This document shows positions 25,288-35,175 of a DNA stretch of 64,000 nucleotides, one piece after another (the first letter of the stretch is position 1; every line of letters starts with the position of its first letter). The notes beneath the pieces are model-generated. The model worked only from the letters and a program-made list of their open reading frames with translations. It ran no database searches and had not been told where the DNA came from. The DNA is from Shewanella algicola (GTDB lineage Bacteria; Pseudomonadota; Gammaproteobacteria; Enterobacterales; Shewanellaceae), in the NCBI RefSeq assembly GCF_014648035.1, contig NZ_BMQI01000018.1, positions 23,009-87,008 of the forward strand, in the 5' to 3' direction. The position numbers and the translations under genes are program-made.

Positions 25288-25704
25288 TTAGCCAGAGTGT
25301 TTCGTTAATACCAGTAAAGTGTCACCATTGGCAGCCATTAAGTTAAGCTTACCATTTGAAATATTGACGTGTTTTACCAATGATATCGCCTGCATTAATT
25401 TTGCTTCTTGCGCCACAAGAGCATCAATACAAGCTTTCATGGTGGCACCTTGCGTGGCAATCTGTAATTGATGGCCTTGTTGAATATAATGCCCAAAAAA
25501 TTGATTACAGCTATTATGGCCGCTTAATTGGCCATCTCGAGAAAAGGCAATATTAGCGGGACTGTAGTCAATGGCAGGTGTATTGACTACAACCTCAACA
25601 TTCCATGTGCCAAGTCATTGTTGTGGTGTGGCCATTTGCGGTTGAGTTTGACAAGCGCTAAGGCCAAAAAGTAATCCTATGGCACAAAGAGTAGGCTTTA
25701 TCAT
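25288..25704 (-). pseudogene. META/HslJ-type lipoprotein gene interrupted by an in-frame TGA
   Basis: Read on the minus strand, the frame starts MIKPTLCAIGLLFGLSAC with a lipobox (C18) and continues to a TAA at 25288. It is interrupted by TGA at codon 30 (25615-25617). After it the frame goes on for 109 codons and gives a META/HslJ-like domain: LGTWNVEVV, FSRDGQLSGHNSCNQFFGHY, GATMKAC and a helix LVAQEAKLMQAI. A single change (TGG Trp or CGA Arg to TGA) would repair it. The product would be an outer-membrane or periplasmic lipoprotein; META proteins have been linked to heat shock and antibiotic resistance. No SECIS-like element was seen, so selenocysteine is unlikely. It could also be a sequencing error. 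Confidence 0.75.
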
Positions 25705-25815
25705 GCGACGAATGCTCCTATAATAAAAAGTAGCGGTTATTCTGCTATTGCGAGAATACATTTAGGCTGATAATGGTCATCTTTTGTTGGTTTAATTAAC
25801 ACAATTTAACCTGTA

Positions 25816-26046
25816 ATGAGTACGTATATGATCAAACTGCTAAAAGCACTGCATTTTATTGGCATCGTTATGTTATTAGTTGGCATTTTCTTGTATTGGC
25901 AGACAGATGTAGTCCAACAAGTGAGTGGCATGTTAGTCGTTGCATCACTGATAGGCGTTGGCACATTAATGATGTCACCATTACCTGTGGCGCTAGTGTT
26001 TGAGTGGGCACGAAATCAACCGACGTCAGACAACCCAAAGGAATAA
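25816..26046 (+). CDS. Small membrane protein of unknown function
   Basis: 76 residues with two membrane segments (about 12-28 and 38-58) and a soluble polar tail (EWARNQPTSDNPKE). No motif recognised. The ATG at 25816 is used; an in-frame ATG at 25828 (MIKLLKALHF) is equally possible, since neither has a strong ribosome site. The GNAT gene starts 3 bases after its stop, so the two are probably one transcript. Confidence 0.6.
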   Translation: MSTYMIKLLKALHFIGIVMLLVGIFLYWQTDVVQQVSGMLVVASLIGVGTLMMSPLPVALVFEWARNQPTSDNPKE

Positions 26047-26049
26047 TCA

Positions 26050-26613
26050 TTGTTATTCACTATCCGTAAAGGCGTACTAACTGACGCCGCAGCCATTGTG
26101 CAATTAGAACGCGAGCATATTAACGACGAACTAATCAGGCCTGTTGCCGCATTGCACGCGCACTCTTTTACTCTTAATGAGGTTAAAACGTTAATCAATC
26201 ACCACTGGCTGGTGGTTGCTGAGGTACAAGGCAAAATTATTGCTTATGTTGTAGCGGCTAAGTGGGCGTTTTTTTCATCTCAACCACTGTATCGTTACAT
26301 TATTCAACGTATTAAATTTGCTGATGTAGACGGCTGTGCATTATCAACCACAAACACTTGCCAATACGGGCCTGTTTGGATTGACCCATCTTATCGAGGC
26401 CAGGGAATATTTGAAGCTTTAGCGAATGAGCTTAAGCATCAGGTAAAAGCCACTTATCCGTTTATGGTGACGTTTATTTCTGGTGATAATAAACGTTCGC
26501 TTGCAGCGCATAAAAACAAAGCCGCTATGCATGTGCTTGAATATTTTACATTTGAGCAACGTGACTATCAGTTGCTGGCCACTGACAATCATCAATCGAC
26601 TGAGGCAAACTAA
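26050..26613 (+). CDS. GNAT-family N-acetyltransferase
   Basis: Acetyl-CoA-dependent acetyltransferase of unknown substrate, 187 residues. Motif A is VWIDPSYRGQGIFEALANELKH with the RGQGI pyrophosphate loop; the end has RSLAAHKNKAAMHVLEYFTF. It starts with TTG at 26050, supported by AAGGA 7-8 bases upstream (26038-26042) in the end of the preceding gene. The next gene begins with ATG in the TAATG overlap, so the run from 25816 looks like one operon of three genes. Confidence 0.8.
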   Translation: MLFTIRKGVLTDAAAIVQLEREHINDELIRPVAALHAHSFTLNEVKTLINHHWLVVAEVQGKIIAYVVAAKWAFFSSQPLYRYIIQRIKFADVDGCALSTTNTCQYGPVWIDPSYRGQGIFEALANELKHQVKATYPFMVTFISGDNKRSLAAHKNKAAMHVLEYFTFEQRDYQLLATDNHQSTEAN

Positions 26614-26975
26614 TGACGACGAATTTTGAAACACTGTTTAGCCCCTATTCAGCATTGCGGTTGGCGGCTTTTGATAATATGAAGTTAATTGCCGCCGTGC
26701 TAACTGAGGCCGGTGAGGCGTATCAATGTGTAGAGGCCAATCTATTAGTATCTGCTGCCAATGAGCAGGTTAATCGTGGCTATTTTGTGCAATGGGGTGA
26801 TCGCTGGTTATATTGCGGGCTTTGTAACTCTTATGCCGATCCGATTGTATTAATGACGAAAATTGAACTTGAGCAGATTGATGTGGCATCGGTGACCTTG
26901 ATTACGGTGCCTGTGATGTCTATGCAGCAAGTGGGTTTTATGTGTATTGAAAGTGCCCACTTTGATCACTGCTAA
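26613..26975 (+). CDS. Protein of unknown function, translationally coupled to GNAT
   Basis: 120 residues; not recognised. The start overlaps the GNAT stop by one base (TAATG), typical of translational coupling. It has a possible beta-sheet-rich fold (YFVQWGDRWLYCGLC, ASVTLITVPVMSMQQVGFMC), no signal peptide and four cysteines. It may act with the acetyltransferase, but nothing in it names a role. Confidence 0.6.
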   Translation: MTTNFETLFSPYSALRLAAFDNMKLIAAVLTEAGEAYQCVEANLLVSAANEQVNRGYFVQWGDRWLYCGLCNSYADPIVLMTKIELEQIDVASVTLITVPVMSMQQVGFMCIESAHFDHC

Positions 26976-26981
26976 GTATAT

Positions 26982-27560
26982 TTAGAGAGTGCGGCATAAT
27001 TGCATTATGACGAGGGGGCGCTTATCGCTATGGTAACGCAGATACAGCTGGAGAATATCTGCGGGAATTTGATTGGTTTGTTGTGGTGTCACTAAATTAA
27101 ATTGTTGTTTTTGATACAAAGGTTGCAGTATTGCCTCAGTAAATAAAAAGCATTTTTTATCGATTAAATGCGGGTTTATAAAGTTGAGCAAATCGCTCGC
27201 GACACCTTTGCCGCGGGAGTCGGGTTCAACTAATACGCCGTTAATTAGTTGAAACGGCCCCACGGGTTTTATTCTGACAGCCGCAATAATTTTGGCTGGT
27301 GAGCTGAATGCTTTGTTTGAACCCGTTAAGGTTTGTGTCGTGATAGCTTGCGCCATTGAAGGAGGTTTATCATCAGCCAGAGCAGGGGTGTGATGTTGGC
27401 AAATTACTGCAACAGACTCTTTCGCGGATACCCTGGCATAGGGCATATACTGGCGGTAAAAAAGCTTTAGCGCTGACCATTGTTTTATTTGAGCTAGGCT
27501 ATCAGCACAATCATGACTTCCACTCAGTAGGTCAGTATTTATCCAGTCTGTTTTAATCAT
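26982..27560 (-). CDS. GNAT-family N-acetyltransferase (second)
   Basis: 192 residues. Motif A is LINGVLVEPDSRGKGVASDLLNFI (RGKGVA loop). The N-terminal part (RQYMPYARVSAKESVAV) resembles a substrate-recognition lobe and there is a Ser/Pro-rich insert (about 60-85) that is longer than usual. Convergent with the orphan gene at 26613 (gap of six bases). The substrate cannot be predicted. Confidence 0.7.
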   Translation of the reverse strand: MIKTDWINTDLLSGSHDCADSLAQIKQWSALKLFYRQYMPYARVSAKESVAVICQHHTPALADDKPPSMAQAITTQTLTGSNKAFSSPAKIIAAVRIKPVGPFQLINGVLVEPDSRGKGVASDLLNFINPHLIDKKCFLFTEAILQPLYQKQQFNLVTPQQTNQIPADILQLYLRYHSDKRPLVIMQLCRTL

Positions 27561-27585
27561 TAGTTTTGACTTTATTTATAGTAAC

Positions 27586-27612
27586 AAAAAACCGCCATAA
27601 GGCGGTTTTTTT
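27586..27612 (-). terminator. Terminator of metK
   Basis: Stem ACCGCC (27591-27596) / GGCGGT (27601-27606) with loop ATAA, with A and T runs on both sides. It lies between the metK stop and the GNAT start on the same strand, and ends the metK transcript. Confidence 0.88.
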
Positions 27613-27630
27613 ATAGCCATGCAAGATTAA

Positions 27631-28782
27631 TTATAAACCGGCATCTGCACGTAATATTTCAGCTTTGTCTGTCGCTTCCCAAGGGAAGATATCGCGGCCA
27701 AAGTGACCATAAGCAGCCGTTTGTTGATAGATAGGACGTGCTAAATCTAACATTGCTGTTAAGCCATATGGGCGTAATTCAAAATGTTGACGAACTAATT
27801 TGATTAACACTTCTTGAGGCACTTTACCGGTACCGAAAGTTTCGATACTGATAGAGGTTGGCTCAGCAACACCAATAGCGTAAGACACTTGTAACTCGCA
27901 ACGATCAGCAAGACCGGCAGCGACAATATTTTTAGCGACATAACGTGCTGCATAAGCTGCACTACGGTCAACTTTTGATGGGTCTTTACCAGAGAAAGCG
28001 CCACCACCATGACGTGCCATACCACCGTATGTATCAACGATAATTTTACGTCCAGTTAGTCCGCAGTCGCCAACGGGTCCGCCAATAACAAAACGTCCAG
28101 TTGGATTAATAAAGTATTTAGTGTCTTTATTTAACCACTGCGCAGGTAATACTGGCTTGATGATGGTTTCCATTACGGCTTCAATCAAATCAGCTTGAGT
28201 GACGTCTTCACGGTGTTGAGTCGATAACACAATGGCATCAATACCGATAATTTTGCCTTCATCGTATGCAAAAGTAACTTGGCTTTTTGCATCTGGGCGT
28301 AACCAAGGTAATGTGCCGTCTTTACGCACTTCTGACTGACGCTTCACTAATTTGTGCGCATAAGTAATCGGTGCTGGCATTAATACGTCAGTTTCATTGC
28401 TGGCATAACCAAACATTAAGCCCTGATCGCCAGCGCCTTGTTCTGCAGGATCACTGCGATCAACGCCTTGGTTAATGTCCGGAGACTGCTTACCAATGGC
28501 GTTTAATACGGCACATGAATCAGCATCAAAACCCATATCTGAATGGGTGTAACCAATTTCACGTACAGTTTTACGGGTAATTTCTTCAATATCGACCCAA
28601 GCAGAAGTGGTGACTTCGCCGCCCACTAATACCATGCCTGTTTTGACATATGTTTCGCACGCAACACGAGCTTTTGGATCTTGCTCAAGGATTGCGTCTA
28701 ATACCGCATCAGAAATCTGATCGGCGATTTTATCTGGATGACCTTCTGAGACCGACTCAGAGGTAAACAAGTGCTTTGCCAT
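27631..28782 (-). CDS. metK: S-adenosylmethionine synthetase
   Basis: Makes S-adenosylmethionine from methionine and ATP. The 383-residue product begins [22 protein letters not shown] (with the catalytic His in GHPDK), continues with [12 protein letters not shown], and has the P-loop-like [19 protein letters not shown]. Length is normal. Two tandem met boxes in the upstream region predict MetJ repression. The tkt gene is divergent. The gene is single. Confidence 0.97.
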   Translation of the reverse strand: MAKHLFTSESVSEGHPDKIADQISDAVLDAILEQDPKARVACETYVKTGMVLVGGEVTTSAWVDIEEITRKTVREIGYTHSDMGFDADSCAVLNAIGKQSPDINQGVDRSDPAEQGAGDQGLMFGYASNETDVLMPAPITYAHKLVKRQSEVRKDGTLPWLRPDAKSQVTFAYDEGKIIGIDAIVLSTQHREDVTQADLIEAVMETIIKPVLPAQWLNKDTKYFINPTGRFVIGGPVGDCGLTGRKIIVDTYGGMARHGGGAFSGKDPSKVDRSAAYAARYVAKNIVAAGLADRCELQVSYAIGVAEPTSISIETFGTGKVPQEVLIKLVRQHFELRPYGLTAMLDLARPIYQQTAAYGHFGRDIFPWEATDKAEILRADAGL

Positions 28783-28813
28783 AATTGGAAAATCTCGTTG
28801 GTTGCATTTGAAT

Positions 28814-28829
28814 ATACGTCTAGACGTCT
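28814..28829. promoter_or_regulatory. Tandem met boxes (MetJ operator) upstream of metK
   Basis: ATACGTCT (28814-28821) and AGACGTCT (28822-28829): one 7-of-8 and one 8-of-8 match to the MetJ consensus AGACGTCT, head to tail. Two boxes is the minimum MetJ needs. The distance to the metK start is 32 bases. Confidence 0.85.
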
Positions 28830-29320
28830 ATTTTAATCGAAATCGAAATTGATAACACCCCCCTAATACGAATTTAACCTAAGAATTGTGCATTACATCA
28901 GCAATCTATTTTACTTTTGGGATTTATGGTTTGAATAAATATAGGTTAATTTATTGAATTATAGTGACTTAATGATACTATTTATCATTTTTGATGTCTG
29001 TGGAATGGTCAGTATTAGGCAATTTTTTTGCTCATAATGTGATTTTAGTAGTGAAAATAAACGACCTAATTTATCAAATGTCCTCAATTAATCGTGTCAG
29101 TGTCAACAAATCATTACTGCTAATTGCACAAGATGTCGAAAGCGGCTTTATTGCAAACTTAAGTTAAATCTGTATAGACATGCACAGCCAAATGCAACAA
29201 GCATCGTCGTTAGGACTCATAAAAACAACCCGAAAAATTTTAATTTGCGTCCCACCGCCTAGTAGGGGAAAATGCCTATCCACAATTGCCGTTAGATCTC
29301 ACAAACAAGCAGGAGAGAGC
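28830..29320. other. Divergent region metK-tkt
   Basis: 491 bases, AT-rich, with no convincing gene. The last 140 bases form an open frame in line with tkt but lack a ribosome site and are read as the tkt leader. It contains a possible structured stretch (CCCACCGCC...TAGGGG, about 29251-29270). No known riboswitch was recognised. Confidence 0.4.
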
Positions 29321-31315
29321 ATGTCTTCTCGTAAAGTACTCGCTAATGCCATTCGCGCCCTAAGTATGGACGCGGTTCAAAAAGCTAACTCTGGTCACCC
29401 AGGTGCACCAATGGGGATGGCTGATATCGCAGAAGTGCTATGGAACGATTTTCTAAAGCATAACCCGACTAACCCAAACTGGGCTGATCGCGATCGTTTC
29501 ATTTTATCAAACGGTCACGGTTCAATGCTTATTTACTCTTTACTGCATTTATCGGGTTATGAATTACCTATTGAAGAGCTAAAGCAATTCCGTCAGTTAC
29601 ACTCTAAAACGCCGGGTCACCCAGAGTTTGGTTATACGCCTGGTGTTGAAACGACTACCGGTCCTTTAGGCGCTGGTATCAGTAACGCTGTGGGTATGGC
29701 AATTGCTGAAAAAACTTTAGCAGCCCAGTTCAACCGCCCTGGCTTTGATATTGTTGACCACTACACTTATTGTTTCTTAGGTGATGGCTGCTTAATGGAA
29801 GGTATTTCTCACGAAGCCAGTTCATTAGCAGGAACCTTAGGCCTAGGTAAGTTAGTGGCATTTTGGGATGACAACGGTATTTCTATCGATGGCCATGTTG
29901 AAGGTTGGTTTACAGACGACACACCTAAGCGTTTTGAATCATACGGCTGGCATGTGATTGCTGGTGTTGACGGTCATAACCCTGATGCAATCCGTGCAGC
30001 AATTGAAGAAGCTAAGTCGGTAACTGATAAGCCATCTATGATTTGCTGCAAAACTATTATTGGTTTTGGCTCGCCAAACAAATCTGGCAGCCACGACTGT
30101 CACGGCGCACCATTAGGTGATGCAGAGATTGCGGCAGCACGTGAATTCTTAAATTGGCCACATGCGCCGTTTGATATTCCAGCTGATGTATATTCAGGTT
30201 GGGATGCCAAGCAAAAAGGTGTGGCTAACGAAGCATTATGGAATGACAAGTTTGCTGCATACCAAGCTGCATTCCCTGAATTAGCTGCTGAATACGACCG
30301 TCGTGTACTTAACGGCGATTTACCTGCTGATTTTGAAGCCAAAGCACAAGCTTATATCCAAGAGTGTCAAGATAAAGCGGAAGGCATTGCCAGCCGTAAA
30401 GCATCGCAAAATGCCATTGGTTTCTTTGGTGCAATGTTGCCAGAGCTATTAGGCGGTAGCGCCGACTTAGCGGGTTCAAACCTAACGCTTTGGTCAGGTT
30501 CAAAAGGCATTCAAGACGACCCAGCCGGTAACTACATCTATTACGGTGTACGTGAGTTCGGTATGAGCGGCATTATGAACGGCGCATCATTACACGGTGG
30601 TTTTATCAACTACGGCGCAACGTTTATGATGTTTATGGAATACGCGCGTAATGCTGTCCGTATGTCTGCATTAATGGGCATTCAAAATATTTTTGTTTAT
30701 ACCCATGACTCTATCGGTCAAGGTGAAGATGGCCCAACTCACCAACCGGTTGAACAACTTGCAAACTTACGCTTAACGCCAAATATGGCGGTATGGCGTC
30801 CATGTGATGCGGCTGAAACCGCAGTATCTTGGAAAGCCGCTATTGAGCGTCGTAATGCACCAACATCATTAATCTTTAGCCGTCAAGGTCTTAAAGCTCA
30901 AGCACGTACTGCTGAGCAATTAGCTAACGTGGCTAAAGGTGGCTATATATTGTCTGATTGCGAAGGCACTGCAGAAGTTATTTTGATTGCTACCGGCAGT
31001 GAAGTGCAATTAGCCATGGATTCTGCTGCTGAGTTAACTAAGCTAGGTCAAAAAGTGCGTGTGGTTTCTATGCCATCAACCACTGAATTTGATAAGCAAG
31101 ATGCAGCATATAAAGAGTCAGTACTACCAAAAGCTGTGACTAAGCGTGTAGCCATTGAAGCTGCTCATACTGATTTTTGGTACAAGTATGTTGGTTTTGA
31201 AGGCGGCGTAGTGGGCATGACCACCTTTGGTGAATCTGCTCCAGGCGGTGACTTACTTAAGCATTTCGGCTTCACTGTTGATAATGTCGTAAAAACTGTC
31301 CAGTCTTTAGGATAA
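29321..31315 (+). CDS. tkt: Transketolase
   Basis: Thiamine-diphosphate enzyme moving two-carbon units between sugar phosphates, linking glycolysis with the pentose phosphate pathway and supplying erythrose 4-phosphate. 664 residues. Visible features: [16 protein letters not shown] near the start, TPP site [18 protein letters not shown], and the C-terminal pyrimidine part (TTFGESAPG). The start at 29321 follows AGGAGAG (29311-29317); the frame is open upstream but without a ribosome site. It heads a run with epd, pgk and fbaA, but a strong terminator separates it from epd. Confidence 0.96.
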   Translation: MSSRKVLANAIRALSMDAVQKANSGHPGAPMGMADIAEVLWNDFLKHNPTNPNWADRDRFILSNGHGSMLIYSLLHLSGYELPIEELKQFRQLHSKTPGHPEFGYTPGVETTTGPLGAGISNAVGMAIAEKTLAAQFNRPGFDIVDHYTYCFLGDGCLMEGISHEASSLAGTLGLGKLVAFWDDNGISIDGHVEGWFTDDTPKRFESYGWHVIAGVDGHNPDAIRAAIEEAKSVTDKPSMICCKTIIGFGSPNKSGSHDCHGAPLGDAEIAAAREFLNWPHAPFDIPADVYSGWDAKQKGVANEALWNDKFAAYQAAFPELAAEYDRRVLNGDLPADFEAKAQAYIQECQDKAEGIASRKASQNAIGFFGAMLPELLGGSADLAGSNLTLWSGSKGIQDDPAGNYIYYGVREFGMSGIMNGASLHGGFINYGATFMMFMEYARNAVRMSALMGIQNIFVYTHDSIGQGEDGPTHQPVEQLANLRLTPNMAVWRPCDAAETAVSWKAAIERRNAPTSLIFSRQGLKAQARTAEQLANVAKGGYILSDCEGTAEVILIATGSEVQLAMDSAAELTKLGQKVRVVSMPSTTEFDKQDAAYKESVLPKAVTKRVAIEAAHTDFWYKYVGFEGGVVGMTTFGESAPGGDLLKHFGFTVDNVVKTVQSLG

Positions 31316-31324
31316 TCGCTTGCC

Positions 31325-31353
31325 ATTAAACACTTATCTATTAAGTGTTTAAT
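31325..31353 (+). repeat. 12-bp hairpin after tkt
   Basis: Perfect stem ATTAAACACTTA (31325-31336) / TAAGTGTTTAAT (31342-31353), loop TCTAT. It lies just before the terminator, and has no T-tract of its own. Confidence 0.65.
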
Positions 31354-31362
31354 CTGTATAAT

Positions 31363-31397
31363 AACGACCTGCAATGCAATTGTAGGTCGTTTTTTTA
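31363..31397 (+). terminator. Rho-independent terminator of tkt
   Basis: 13-bp stem from AACGACCTGCAAT (31363-31375) and ATTGTAGGTCGTT (31379-31391) with one G-T pair, loop GCA, then T-run. Separates tkt from epd. Confidence 0.92.
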
Positions 31398-31500
31398 TGC
31401 CTACAATTTCACAAAAATAATATACTAAGCCACTCATGTTTAAGCTTTTTATATCGCTGACTCAATAACATGTGCTTAGGTTAATTACTTTGGACCCTAA

Positions 31501-32520
31501 ATGATTCGAGTTGCAATTAATGGATATGGTCGAATTGGCCGCTCAATTCTTCGTGCATTGTACGAGTCGGGTAAACGCCAGCAAATTCAGATAGTCGCGA
31601 TTAATGAACTCGCAAAACCTGAAGCCATTTGTCACCTTACGCAATACGACACCACCCACGGGCGTTTTAAGCACACAGTCCGCCTCGATGGCGACAAGCT
31701 GTTGATTGGCGATGACAATATTCAATTATTTAATCAAGCTGATGCGAGTTTACTGCCCTGGCGCGAGCTTGATATTGATATTGTATATGAAGCCACAGGT
31801 AGCTTAATCGACCGTCAAGCTTGCGGGGCGCACATTCAAGCGGGCGCTAAACAAGTGTTGATTAGTCATCCGTCATCTGCCGATGTTGATGGCACTATTG
31901 TTTATGGTGTTAATCATGATTTATTGCGCCCTGAACACACTATTATCTCTAATGCATCATGCACAACAAACTGTATTGTGCCGGTTATCGATGTGTTAGA
32001 CAGGCATTTTGAAGTCAAAAGTGGCGCTATTACTACTATTCATTCGGCCATGAATGATCAACAGGTGATTGATGCCTACCATGATGACTTGCGCCGAACT
32101 CGCGCTGCTGGGCAATCTATTATTCCTGTCGACACCAAGTTAGCCCGTGGTATCGAACGTATTTTGCCTCACATGAAAGATAAATTTGAAGCGATCTCGG
32201 TAAGGGTTCCCACCATTAATGTGACCGCGATCGACTTATCGGTCACCCTCGATAAAAAAGTCGATATTGAACAAATCAACAAAGTGTTAGAACTTGCGTC
32301 AAACGGCAGTTTTAATGGTATTTTAGGCTATACTGACGAGCCGTTAGTGTCGTGTGACTTTAACCACGATCCTCGCTCAAGTATTGTCGATGGCACTCAA
32401 ACCCGTGTCAGCGCCGGCCACCTGGTCAAATTATTATTATGGTGCGACAACGAATGGGGTTTTGCTAATCGCATGCTCGATACGAGTTTAGCAATGATCC
32501 AAGCTAAACAAGTGCAGTAA
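31501..32520 (+). CDS. epd: D-erythrose-4-phosphate dehydrogenase
   Basis: NAD-dependent oxidation of erythrose 4-phosphate to 4-phosphoerythronate, the entry to pyridoxal 5'-phosphate synthesis. 339 residues. The Rossmann start [10 protein letters not shown], the catalytic [10 protein letters not shown] (Cys nucleophile) and the epd-specific [13 protein letters not shown] distinguish it from GAPDH. The order epd-pgk-fba is the conserved gammaproteobacterial one. The start ATG 31501 has only a weak ribosome site (TGGA). Confidence 0.95.
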   Translation: MIRVAINGYGRIGRSILRALYESGKRQQIQIVAINELAKPEAICHLTQYDTTHGRFKHTVRLDGDKLLIGDDNIQLFNQADASLLPWRELDIDIVYEATGSLIDRQACGAHIQAGAKQVLISHPSSADVDGTIVYGVNHDLLRPEHTIISNASCTTNCIVPVIDVLDRHFEVKSGAITTIHSAMNDQQVIDAYHDDLRRTRAAGQSIIPVDTKLARGIERILPHMKDKFEAISVRVPTINVTAIDLSVTLDKKVDIEQINKVLELASNGSFNGILGYTDEPLVSCDFNHDPRSSIVDGTQTRVSAGHLVKLLLWCDNEWGFANRMLDTSLAMIQAKQVQ

Positions 32521-32600
32521 ATACCAACCGATTAATCAGTAATGGGTGTTAAACCGGTTACGTCCAATTTTGTTTTTAACTTAAAAAGGAAAGGCTAATT

Positions 32601-33776
32601 ATGGCAATTATTAATATGACAGATTTAGATCTACAAAATAAGCGCGTGCTTATTCGTGAAGATTTAAATGTACCTGTCAGTGACGGTGTGGTGACCAGTG
32701 ATGCGCGTTTACGTGCATCAATACCAACCATTCAACTCGCATTGCAAAAAGGCGCCGCCGTGATGGTGATGTCGCATTTAGGTCGCCCAACAGAGGGTGA
32801 ATTTAATGCTGAATACTCAATGCAACCCGTTGTCGATTATCTAGTAAAAGCCCTAGATTGCCCAGTGCGTCTAGTTAGCGATTACCTCGATGGAGTTGAT
32901 GTAAACGTCGGCGAAGTGATGGTTTTTGAAAACGTCCGTTTTAATGTAGGTGAAGGCAAAAACGATGACACATTGGCCAAGAAAATGGCCGCATTGTGTG
33001 ATGTTTACGTTATGGATGCATTTGGTACCGCGCATCGTGCTCAAGCATCTACCCATGGTGTTGGTGTCTATGCCCCGGTGGCGTGTGCTGGCCCGCTATT
33101 AGCACAAGAGCTCGATGCATTAGGCAAAGCGCTTCATAATCCAGCTCGTCCGATGGTGGCCATTGTGGGTGGTTCAAAAGTATCAACTAAGTTAACGGTA
33201 CTTGAAAGCCTATCAACCAAAGTTGACCAGCTTGTAGTGGGCGGTGGTATTGCTAATACCTTTATCGCAGCTGCCGGTTATAAAGTGGGCAAGTCACTAT
33301 ATGAAGCCGATTTAGTTGAAGAAGCTAAGCGCCTTGTGGCTAACGCGCAAAGCCGTGGTGGTGATATTCCTGTGCCAACCGATGTGGTTGTCGCCAGTGA
33401 GTTTAGCCCAACAGCCGCGGCAACGCTTAAATCAGTTGCGGATGTAACCGACGGCGATATGATTTTTGATATCGGCCCTGACAGTGCAGAAGCGCTGGCA
33501 AAAATAATTGAACAAGCCGGTACGATAGTCTGGAATGGCCCTGTGGGCGTATTCGAGTTTGATCAATTTGGTGAAGGCACTAAACGCATCGCAGAAGCGA
33601 TTGCAGAGTCAAAAGCATTTTCTATTGCAGGCGGTGGCGATACGCTAGCGGCAGTCGATAAATATAATATTGCTGACAAAGTGTCTTATATCTCCACTGG
33701 TGGTGGTGCTTTCCTTGAGTTTTTAGAAGGCAAAGAATTACCTGCAGTGGCAATGCTTGAAAAACGTGGCGCATAA
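32601..33776 (+). CDS. pgk: Phosphoglycerate kinase
   Basis: Transfers phosphate from 1,3-bisphosphoglycerate to ADP in glycolysis. 391 residues. Typical N-terminal [18 protein letters not shown] and SHLGRPTEG (substrate binding), hinge region, and the C-terminal nucleotide domain with [16 protein letters not shown] and GGGDTLAA. The start is at 32601 after AAGGAAAGG. It sits between epd and fbaA with gaps of 80 and 149 bases, so all three may be cotranscribed. Confidence 0.97.
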   Translation: MAIINMTDLDLQNKRVLIREDLNVPVSDGVVTSDARLRASIPTIQLALQKGAAVMVMSHLGRPTEGEFNAEYSMQPVVDYLVKALDCPVRLVSDYLDGVDVNVGEVMVFENVRFNVGEGKNDDTLAKKMAALCDVYVMDAFGTAHRAQASTHGVGVYAPVACAGPLLAQELDALGKALHNPARPMVAIVGGSKVSTKLTVLESLSTKVDQLVVGGGIANTFIAAAGYKVGKSLYEADLVEEAKRLVANAQSRGGDIPVPTDVVVASEFSPTAAATLKSVADVTDGDMIFDIGPDSAEALAKIIEQAGTIVWNGPVGVFEFDQFGEGTKRIAEAIAESKAFSIAGGGDTLAAVDKYNIADKVSYISTGGGAFLEFLEGKELPAVAMLEKRGA

Positions 33777-33925
33777 GTTCACGTCTTAAGTTATTGTAAG
33801 TAAAAATATAATTATTATAAAAAATGCGCTGTTACTGTCTAAAGGAATGAGGTTGTAGCAGCGTTAAAAATCCGTCCAAACGATAGCGACCTAGGTGAGC
33901 AATCACCCTATTAATGGAGAACAAA

Positions 33926-34990
33926 ATGGCTCTTATCTCTCTACGACAACTACTTGATCATGCTGCTGAGCATGATTATGGCGTCCCTGCATTTAACGTA
34001 AACAACCTTGAGCAAATGCGTGCCATTATGCAAGCGGCTGAAGCAACAGACAGTCCTGTGATTGTGCAAGCATCTGCTGGTGCGCGTAAATATGCTCGCC
34101 CACAGTTTTTAAAGTACCTTATGGCTGCTGCGCTTGAGCAGTATCCTGATGTTCCAGTGTGTATTCACCAGGACCACGGTACCGATCCTGATATTTGTCA
34201 GCGTTCAATTCAGTTAGGCATGTCATCTGTAATGATGGACGGCTCGTTAATGGCTGATGGTAAAACACCTGCATCTTATGAATACAACGTAGACGTTACT
34301 CGTCGTACGGTTGCATTTGCGCATGCGTGTGGTGTGTCTGTTGAAGGTGAAATCGGTTGCTTAGGCAGTTTAGAAACTGGCCAGGCAGGCGAAGAAGATG
34401 GCGTGGGTGCTGCAGGTATTTTAAGCATGGATCAAATGCTTACAACACCAGAAGAAGCGGCACGTTTTGTTGCTGACACTCATGTAGATGCATTAGCTAT
34501 TGCAATTGGTACTAGCCATGGTGCTTACAAATTTAGCCGTAAGCCTACTGGTGATGTGCTACGTATTGACCGCATTAAAGAAATTCATGCACGTATTCCA
34601 AATACTCATTTGGTTATGCACGGTTCTTCATCGGTACCGCAAGAGTGGCTGCAAATCATTAACCAATACGGTGGTGAGATCCCAGAAACTTACGGTGTAC
34701 CATTAGAAGAAATTGTTGAAGGCATTAAGCACGGTGTGCGTAAAGTGAACATCGATACCGATTTACGTTTAGCCTCAACAGGTGCTATCCGTAAGTTTTT
34801 AGCTGAACATCCTGCTGAATTTGATCCACGTAAATTCTTAAAAGCATCGATGGAAGCAATGGCAGACATTTGTACTACTCGTTATGACGCATTTGGTTGT
34901 GCGGGTATGGCGTCTAAAATTAAGCCTAAGTCTTTACAAGCTATGTATAAAGCGTATCAATCTGGTGAACTTGATCCAAAAATCATGTAA
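33926..34990 (+). CDS. fbaA: Fructose-bisphosphate aldolase, class II
   Basis: Zn2+-dependent cleavage of fructose 1,6-bisphosphate. 354 residues. Metal ligands are visible in [18 protein letters not shown] and [10 protein letters not shown], with [12 protein letters not shown] further on. The ATG at 33926 ([15 protein letters not shown]) is chosen because GGAGA (33916-33920) lies 5 bases upstream; the ATG at 33914 would be too near that site. A small hairpin GGTGA-N4-TCACC (33894-33907) lies just upstream of the ribosome site. A perfect terminator closes the block. Confidence 0.95.
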   Translation: MALISLRQLLDHAAEHDYGVPAFNVNNLEQMRAIMQAAEATDSPVIVQASAGARKYARPQFLKYLMAAALEQYPDVPVCIHQDHGTDPDICQRSIQLGMSSVMMDGSLMADGKTPASYEYNVDVTRRTVAFAHACGVSVEGEIGCLGSLETGQAGEEDGVGAAGILSMDQMLTTPEEAARFVADTHVDALAIAIGTSHGAYKFSRKPTGDVLRIDRIKEIHARIPNTHLVMHGSSSVPQEWLQIINQYGGEIPETYGVPLEEIVEGIKHGVRKVNIDTDLRLASTGAIRKFLAEHPAEFDPRKFLKASMEAMADICTTRYDAFGCAGMASKIKPKSLQAMYKAYQSGELDPKIM

Positions 34991-35014
34991 ACCAAGTTAG
35001 CCGATATTGTTATG

Positions 35015-35049
35015 AAATGGCCCACTGAATCCAGTGGGCCATTTTTTTG
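35015..35049 (+). terminator. Rho-independent terminator of fbaA
   Basis: Stem AAATGGCCCACTG (35015-35027) / CAGTGGGCCATTT (35032-35044), loop AATC, followed by T-run. A 13-bp perfect stem. Confidence 0.96.
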
Positions 35050-35175
35050 TAAATAAATTACGGAAAAATGTTGTTTTTTTAAACGTTATCACGCATGATC
35101 TGCGCCCTTAAAATGTCATAGTTAATTGCTATAACCCCATCAAGATTTCATTTTATACTCACAGTAGAACCGCTC

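Noticed and set aside
25615..25617. Selenocysteine codon in the META-like gene
   Set aside because: No SECIS-like hairpin was seen after the TGA and META proteins are not known selenoproteins; a nonsense mutation is simpler.
29180..29320. N-terminal extension of tkt
   Set aside because: No ribosome site for the upstream ATG; AGGAGAG is directly before the ATG at 29321, and the 664-residue product has the usual length.
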